Positions 1 through 64,000 of a stretch of 64,000 nucleotides of DNA are shown in pieces (position 1 is the stretch's first letter; each line of letters opens with the position of its first letter). Source of the DNA: Ahaetulla prasina (Eukaryota; Chordata; Lepidosauria; Squamata; Colubridae); the NCBI RefSeq assembly GCF_028640845.1, contig NC_080540.1, positions 131,406,420 to 131,470,419 of the forward strand. The letters are read 5' to 3'. A program made the position numbers and the translations under genes. The notes beneath the pieces were generated by a model. That model was not told the DNA's origin. It did not search any database and saw only the letters and a list, made by a program, of their open reading frames with translations.

Positions 1-45
1 GTTTAGTTATCAGCCCTCAGGACATAATGATCTGATCCTCTAGAA

Positions 46-484
46 CAGAGTTCTCAACCTTGGCAACATTATGGACTCCGTCCCAGAATTCTGCAGCCAG
101 TACACTGGATGGGGAATTCTAGGCGTTCAGAATCAAGAACAGAGCTGGAAGGGACCTTGGAGATCTTCTAGTCCAACCCCCTGCTCAAGCAGGAGATCCT
201 ATACCAAATCAGACAAGTGGCAGTCTCTTCTTAAAATCCTCCAGGGATGAAGCACCTACAACTTCTGAAGGCAAGCTGTTCCACTGGTTAATTGTCCTCA
301 CTGTTTGGAAGTTTCTCTTTAATTCCAGGTTGCTTTTCTCCTTGATTAATTTCCATCTCTTGTTTCTTGTCTTGCCCTCTAGTGCTTTGGAAATTAGGTT
401 GACCCCCTCTTCTTTGTGGCAGCCCCTCAAATACTGGAAGTTGAAGTCCACACATCTTAAAGTTGCCAAGGTTGAGAAACCCTG
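46..484. mobile_element. hAT-type nonautonomous element split by a CR1 insertion
   Basis: The left end CAGAGTTCTCAACCTTGG mirrors the right end, which read in reverse gives CAGGGTTTCTCAACCTTGG. The flanks ctctagaa (38-45) and ctctagac (485-492) are an 8-bp target duplication with one mismatch, the hAT signature. The middle (about 130-440) is a CR1 3' end on the minus strand, so the CR1 landed inside the older hAT copy. No transposase is encoded. Confidence 0.8.
130..440 (-). mobile_element. CR1-family LINE, 3' end fragment
   Basis: Read on the minus strand, this encodes the tail of a CR1-type reverse transcriptase ORF (WKLIKEKSNLELKRNF, INQWNSLPSEVV, LEDFKKRL) followed by a 3' UTR with the common ggttggactagaagatctcc. 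It is 5'-truncated and has no intact ORF. It sits inside the hAT element at 46-484 and shares its family with copies at 10.5, 26.2 and 59.6 kb. Confidence 0.85.
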
Positions 485-705
485 CTCTAGACTAGACCAT
501 TGTTCTCATACATTAGGCTCTTACATTTGTATCTCTGCTAAAAGAAAAACATAATTCAGCAAAAAGGGCTGCATTGGATATGAATGTTCCCACTCATATT
601 AACTAAAATGCACTACTCTTCCTATCTATACAGAAAGAGGGTAACACTCCAGTGCCTTGTGTGTTTACCTGGTGACAATGCTTCCTTTCAGAGGTGTTAT
701 CGTTG

Positions 706-1224
706 TGTTGGAAGAAATGTCCATCTGGGTTCAGTTCCAAGTGGGGACAAAGACACTGGAAACATGGAGGCTGCTTGGAAAGATGGTTTAATAGTGAACA
801 GGATCACATGGCTTGAGATCCTGAACAGAAAATGGATGAGATCCTGTGCGCTCCCTGGCTTTATGCTTTTTCTGAGCTTTGAACTTTCTGGGGAACAGGA
901 AAAATATCCTGATTGGTTGTCAGACTCCCAGGGGGTAGGGGTCTTAGCTAGCCTTGCTGGCTGATGTAATCTTCCCAGGTGTCATGTGGTGAGTTTCAGT
1001 TGCTAGATGGGTCCTATTATGTTGCAGATGATGGCCCATTGACAAAGGTGGGGAGAATGAGTTTCTGCCTCTGACCCATTGACAAAGGTGGGGGGAGTCA
1101 GGAAGCTGCTTTGTCTTTAAAACATGTTTCTCCATTTCTCATCCAGGGAAATATATGCTGCCTTTTAAATATTTTCTAAAATATTTCATTCTTCTAAGAG
1201 GGGGGTGGGTGCTAACTTCCTACA
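706..1224. mobile_element. Solo LTR-like element, TGTTGGAAG...CTTCCTACA type
   Basis: The element starts TGTTGGAAG and ends CTTCCTACA, near-perfect short inverted ends of TG...CA type, and is flanked by a perfect 4-bp duplication gttg (702-705 and 1225-1228). Its ends match a shorter copy at 26532-26841, with different internal length (519 versus 310 bp). The 26.5 kb copy read on the minus strand contains a TATAAA-like box, so minus orientation is likely. Four-base duplications suit an ERV1-like LTR. A nonautonomous DNA element is the alternative. No gag, pol or env was seen. Confidence 0.6.
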
Positions 1225-1228
1225 GTTG

Positions 1229-2618
1229 TATTGTCTTTTACCTTAAATATGTACACTTTGTTCAGCGTACAAACCATCAGCCAATTTATCCTTAAGTACT
1301 TTGCAACAGATGAGGTGAGGGAGAGAGAAAAAGGCTTCATAGCTGTAGAAGCATTATAGTAGCCAGGATAATAATAGGGAATAAAAATGAACAGCATAAT
1401 AGTTCTCGGGCAGAATACAAAGACATAAAACATGAACTAAGGCTGGGTACATTAGTTCAAAGGGATCGTGAATCTATAGGAAATTATACAAGGAGGAAGC
1501 TTCGAGATTGGCCACTGAGTGGCAATAGAGGGAACTTGAGAAGGGAAAGGATTCAAATTTAGGAAAAAAGTGGGGGAAACGCGAAGCTTTTATGAGTTCA
1601 GCCGCAGGAACTTTTGTGAAAGTAATTGAATCAAACACATTTTGGAAAATAAATGCAGATGTTCACTACTGCAGCGGGTTTTGAATTTTTTTCCTTAGGG
1701 TCCTAGTTGTACCCAGAGTTCTGTGACTCCTTTCTTTCCCCATTGTTGAGTTGCTGGAGTTGTGTGGCTGTAGCTTTTTGTTTTTGTGTGTCTATGTGAG
1801 TGTCTGAGAGAGAAAGAGAGAATAGGCTAGCCTAAATGGAGGAAAGGGAGCAGATTAGTCAGCCTAATTTTTGCTCTTTTTAATGGGGGGATAATGAAGT
1901 GAGTAAAAGATTAGGGATTGGGAGATTGGGAGAAGTCTTCCATTATAAGCCATTCCCTATTTAACCATATAAATATGCACAGTTTAGTTTTTGAAAAGAA
2001 AAGCTCAGTGGGAATCCTTTCACAGGTCATCTGAATAACAACGTGAGGTTTTATTCAGAAAGAAACCAGTTAGTGGGGAAAAAGACTCAAAAGTTCCTCT
2101 TGCATAAATGGACCTCAGACAATATAGAAACAGCCGCCCCCCAGCAGCCCCACTTGGCACTCCCAATTTTATCAGCTTAGAAAAAGGGCTAATCTAGCCA
2201 GAAAAAAAGGCAGACAGAAAGAAAGAAATGCAAGAGGGATGGGGAGGGATAGACAGATGCAACAGCTTTACCCATAACAGACACCAGCCTCTCTTCTGAC
2301 CTTCCCAAGAAAGCTTCCGGTCAATAGAAAAGAATGTTGTTTATTCTACGTTTATTCTACATCTCTCCTCTTTCTCATTGGACTTGGTGGATTATTTCCC
2401 CCCCAAAGAAAAGATGTTTATGAAGTAGAATAATAGAATTTTATGATATTCTTTTGGGAGGATGTGGGAGTGTGGTGCTTAATAATACGTTAAAGTATTT
2501 GTATCTTTAACAATTCTGATTCTGTGTCTGACAGACTATACAGTTTTCCTTCTTTGCACTTCACCACACAATAGACTTCCTCTCATGGGCCTTTTCTGGA
2601 TTGCAAAGTGTGGGCAAA
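1229..2618. other. No recognisable gene or repeat
   Basis: This AT-rich noncoding sequence lies upstream of the first coding exon. I see only short runs (ga-rich at 1807-1822, gaaa at 2218-2227). A 5' UTR exon or promoter could be hidden here, but nothing in the sequence identifies one. Confidence 0.5.
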
Positions 2619-2758
2619 CAGTAACAGAGTTGGAAGGTACCTTGGAGGTCATCTAGTCCAACCCCCTGCTCACGCAGGAGACCTGTACTAAGGATTCAAA
2701 CCGCTGACCTTTCTGATTGACAAGCTTAGTGTCTTAGCCACTGAGCCACCTAGCCAGG
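2619..2758 (-). mobile_element. tRNA-derived SINE with a CR1-type 3' tail
   Basis: On the minus strand the left part reads like a tRNA gene, with an A-box-like ggctcagtggctaag and a B-box-like ggtttgaatcc. It then runs straight into the CR1 3' terminal sequence (cagggggttggactagatga). The fusion of a pol III head with a LINE tail is the standard SINE design and implies mobilisation by CR1. It is noncoding. Confidence 0.75.
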
Positions 2759-2855
2759 GAGTTGTGAAGCTGTTCAAGAGAGGCATAACAGAAAACGCCA
2801 GGAACAAGGATTACATCCTTAGGAAAAAATATGTTAGCTCACGATTGAACTGAGG

Positions 2856-3005
2856 GTCCTTGGTGCTCTTTGAGCTTGGTGGTTTTCTTACAGACATTTG
2901 ATTACCAAATTAGGTAACATCATCAGTGCTAGCATTGATGATGTTATCTAGTTTGGTAATGAAATGTCTGCAAGAAAACCACCTAGCTCAGAGGCCACAA
3001 AGGAC
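2856..3005. repeat. Palindromic foldback element with ~72-nt arms
   Basis: The left arm (2856-2927) and right arm (2934-3005) are imperfect reverse complements, about 83% by eye, around a 6-nt spacer. Each arm carries gtggttttctt and an acatcatca core. A related palindrome lies at 44403-44543, and one arm remains near 40455-40530. The form suggests a MITE or foldback transposon. I do not recognise the family. Confidence 0.7.
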
Positions 3006-3278
3006 TCCTAAATTACATCTCTTGACACCTTCCAACAATTAAATAAGCTCAAAAAATAAAGTAATCACAAACTAGAACTGGATCTGAAGTTCAAAATAGA
3101 GTGAGATAGTTTCTTCAATAGACAAAAATGATTCTCAGAATACAAAAACCAAATATTTGATGCAGTAAAATATGAAGATGGAGAGAAAATTGAGGAGGCA
3201 ATAGATGTAATATGTTGTATAAAAGGTTACTGTAAAACAGAATGATGGAATACAGAATATCAAGTGCCCTCCACACTT

Positions 3279-4165
3279 ATTTTATTTATTAATAAACTTT
3301 ATAGAGCCATCCATCTCAACAAAGGTGATTCTGGGTAGTGTAAAAAACAACAACAAATAAACCCATATATAAAATCAACAGATATAAGAATAAAAACATC
3401 ATTTAAAAATAAATAGTATAAAACAATGGTGGGTTTCTACTGGTTCACCCCAGTTCAGGCAAACTGGTAGTGGTGGCAGTGGGAGGTTCCGCCCACCCAC
3501 CTGGATGTCATCACGGAGGCTCTGTGCATGCGCAGAAGGTTCGGCACATGCGCAGAAGCACAGTGTGCGAGTGAAGCGAGTGTGCACGTGTGTGCACTCC
3601 CAATTCTGAACCAATAGTGAAGGTAAGTGGAACCCACTACTGGTATAAAAAACAGAGATACAAATCCTAGGGAAGAGAGGATAAGAAGAGCCAACTCAGC
3701 AATGGAACCATAACCTAACCAGGTTTTGAGGGCCTTGGACTGTCAAAAGGGATGGATCTAATCTAATTTTTGCGGGGAAATGATCCATAAGGCGGATGCC
3801 ATGGCAGAGAAGACACGTCTCCTAGGACCCACCAAATGAAGGTTCCTAGCTGATGGTACCCATAGCATGTCTTTTCTGTCAAATCTCTTAGGGAAGGCTT
3901 ATATTACCGGGGAGAGGCAGTCTCTCTGATATCCTGATTCCATGCCATGAAGGGCCTTACAGGTCAAAACCAGCATTTAAATTAGACATGAAAGCAAACT
4001 GGCAACCAATACAGTTTGTGGAGTGGAGGTATAACGTGCTGTTCTAGGAGTGCACATAATTGCCTGTGCTGTGGTATTCTGTACCAGCTGAAGCTTCTAG
4101 ATACTCTTCAAGGAAATTTCCATGTACAATGCATTGCAATGGTTCAACTGATAAAACAAAGGAAG
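3279..4165 (-). mobile_element. Diverged LINE-like repeat, minus strand, split by a hAT element
   Basis: The left end is an AT-rich tail (ttttatttatttattaataa) followed by catccatctcaacaaaggtga, typical of a retroelement 3' end on the minus strand. After a hAT insertion at 3424-3642 the repeat resumes and continues through phrases common in reptile repeats (ggcaaccaatacagt, taccagctgaagcttct). There is no coding potential. Class assignment is uncertain, and the right boundary is approximate. Confidence 0.45.
3424..3642. mobile_element. hAT nonautonomous element (219 bp)
   Basis: The ends CAATGGTGGGTTTC and GGAACCCACTACTG are inverted repeats. Perfect 8-bp duplications gtataaaa flank it (3416-3423 and 3643-3650). 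Its interior, with gcatgcgcagaaggttc, is shared with the copy at 58939-59167. No ORF of transposase type is present. Confidence 0.88.
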
Positions 4166-4683
4166 AACCTTAATAAGGATGAATGAAAGACAATAAGGAA
4201 AATAGAAATGGGGGAGGAAAACTTGATGAACAGATGACATGCTTAATTATAGAGCAGGGATGGATGAGGCAAAGAGGTCTTGAATTATGAGAAAATGAGA
4301 GTCACTAGGGTTGAAATGCTAGATAGTTCAAATGTTGGGCAAAGTTCACTTCATCCATGAAAACGCTCTGTGTAACTTTGGACCAGGCACTCTCCCACTC
4401 CAATGGACCTCACAGAATTGTCATTGTAGGATAAAATGAGGAAACATCCTAAGGAAGATCCCTTGAGAATGGAGACATGATGGAGTATCAATCTCAGAAG
4501 CAAGCAATGCCCCCCCACATACCATTATTGCTTAGTAATATTTGATAGAATTTATTTTTCTATAACTCAGGACTGTTTCACCCATTACATATTCTTAGAT
4601 GCCTATTTAAGACTTTCCCCTAAGTCTAGAGATAAAACTGAAGAAACTATCCAATGTGGGAAAACTGTAGATTATAGTTTGAA
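4166..4683. other. No clear feature; weak SINE-like traces
   Basis: A stretch near 4355-4470 (gaccaggcactctc, cctcacagaattgtcattg) resembles the body of the SINE at 4684-5002 but is too diverged to delimit. Nothing else was recognised. Confidence 0.35.
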
Positions 4684-5002
4684 CTAGTGTATAAGGCACC
4701 AGATTAGAAACTGGGAGATCATGAGTTTTAGTCCTATCAGAATCACACATGCAGAGCTTAAGCTAGCTACTTTTGTGGTTATGCAGTGACTCCAGGCTAA
4801 ATATGTGCTTGATCCTTGCTCCCTGTCAGCCTGGGTTCTTCTCAACAAGTCCTGTCTTAGCCATGAAAGCCAGCTGGATTACTCTGGACCAGTCGCTCTC
4901 TCTCTCAGCCCAATCTACCTCACAGGGTAGTAGTTGTGGGGAAAATAGGAGGAGGAAGGAATATTGGTATGTAATAATAAAAGCAGGATATAAATAAATA
5001 AA
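4684..5002 (+). mobile_element. tRNA-derived SINE immediately upstream of coding exon 1
   Basis: The head (tagtgtataaggcaccagattagaaactgg) and the body (gaccagtcgctctctctctc, cctcacagggtagtagttg) match a common squamate SINE pattern and end in an A/T tail (ggatataaataaataaat). It ends 185 bases before the exon 1 acceptor, so it lies in the 5' intron. It is noncoding. Confidence 0.7.
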
Positions 5003-5187
5003 TGTGCTTCTCCTAGAGCTGTGGTTGACCCTCTGGGTCCTGTATGCTAAGAGGTGTAGTCAGGTTTCTTGAAATACAGTGTGTAAAATAGCTCCCCAAG
5101 GTCCAACTGATAAAATACATCATCTGTACTTTCCACTCATTCCTCCCTTGGATGCTTTCCATAATTTATCTTTGTTCTGACTTTCAG

Positions 5188-63769
<58,582 letters not shown>

Positions 63770-63893
63770 TGAAGGTGGTAACAGCATTAATGGAGTAAGT
63801 CAACAGAAAGGTCAATGGTAGCAACTTGATGCCTCCATTTGTCCTAGGATCCCTTGTTATCGGCCATGCTGCTGGGAGCTGATGAGCTCAAAG

Positions 63894-64000
63894 CAGTGGT
63901 GAAATGTAAAATTCGTTACTACCGGTTCTGTGGGCGTAGCTTGGTGTTAGTGGGGTAATGTGACTGGGTGGGTGTGGCCAACTTTTTTTTTACTTTTAAA
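63894..64000. mobile_element. hAT-like element, cut by the window edge
   Basis: It starts CAGTGGTGAAATG and contains ctaccggttctgtgggcgt, phrases shared by the other CAGTGGTG elements here. Only the left end is visible. Confidence 0.6.

Noticed and set aside
584..964. 126-codon + frame upstream of GRIN2C as a 5' exon
   Set aside because: It crosses the left end of an LTR-like element and shows no signal peptide or family similarity.

Overview
The window is vertebrate nuclear DNA. It holds the 5' two thirds of one protein-coding gene on the + strand, embedded in transposon-rich introns. The eight coding exons read as an ionotropic glutamate receptor of the NMDA GluN2 type, and the residues fit GRIN2C (GluN2C) best. 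Joined by their GT-AG boundaries (5198-5611, 19345-19940, 22158-22272, 28348-28559, 33343-33511, 35990-36143, 50817-50942, 63507-63736) they give 2016 nt, or 672 codons, with no stop. They run from the signal peptide through the amino-terminal domain, the S1 half of the glutamate-binding domain, M1, the M2 pore loop and M3. The S2 half, M4 and the long cytoplasmic tail lie beyond the right edge. The 5' UTR exon and promoter were not found and are probably to the left.

The repeats point to a squamate reptile, probably a snake (inference). There are Sauria-type tRNA SINEs whose 3' part ends in a taagtctaaatgctattgc-like tail, CR1 LINE 3' ends carrying an (AATAG)n tail, a recent L2 LINE, and many short hAT elements with CAGTGGTGGG-type termini and 8-bp target duplications.

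Layout: 0-5 kb is upstream or 5' intron sequence with a hAT/CR1 nest, an LTR, a palindromic element and SINEs. Coding exon 1 is at 5.2-5.6 kb. The 13.7 kb first coding intron contains a CR1-like LINE split by a nearly complete 4.6 kb L2 element (12.9-19.0 kb). Exons 2 and 3 are at 19.3 and 22.2 kb, followed by a hAT element split by an LTR (22.6-23.4 kb). The intron before exon 4 also has a CR1 split by an LTR (26.2-27.1 kb) and SINEs. Exons 4, 5 and 6 are at 28.3, 33.3 and 36.0 kb. The 14.7 kb intron to exon 7 (50.8 kb) holds an old L2 fragment, another LINE split by a hAT element (37.5-40.1 kb), SINEs and simple repeats. The 12.6 kb intron to exon 8 (63.5 kb) is dominated by a long CR1-like LINE (51.8-57.2 kb) carrying an LTR that is itself split by a second, oppositely oriented LTR of the same family, plus more LTRs and hAT elements.

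I found no second cellular gene, no non-SINE RNA gene and no CRISPR array. Nothing here looks like a new biological system. The less ordinary material is the nested transposon stratigraphy and an acidic-then-basic reading frame shared by several LTRs.
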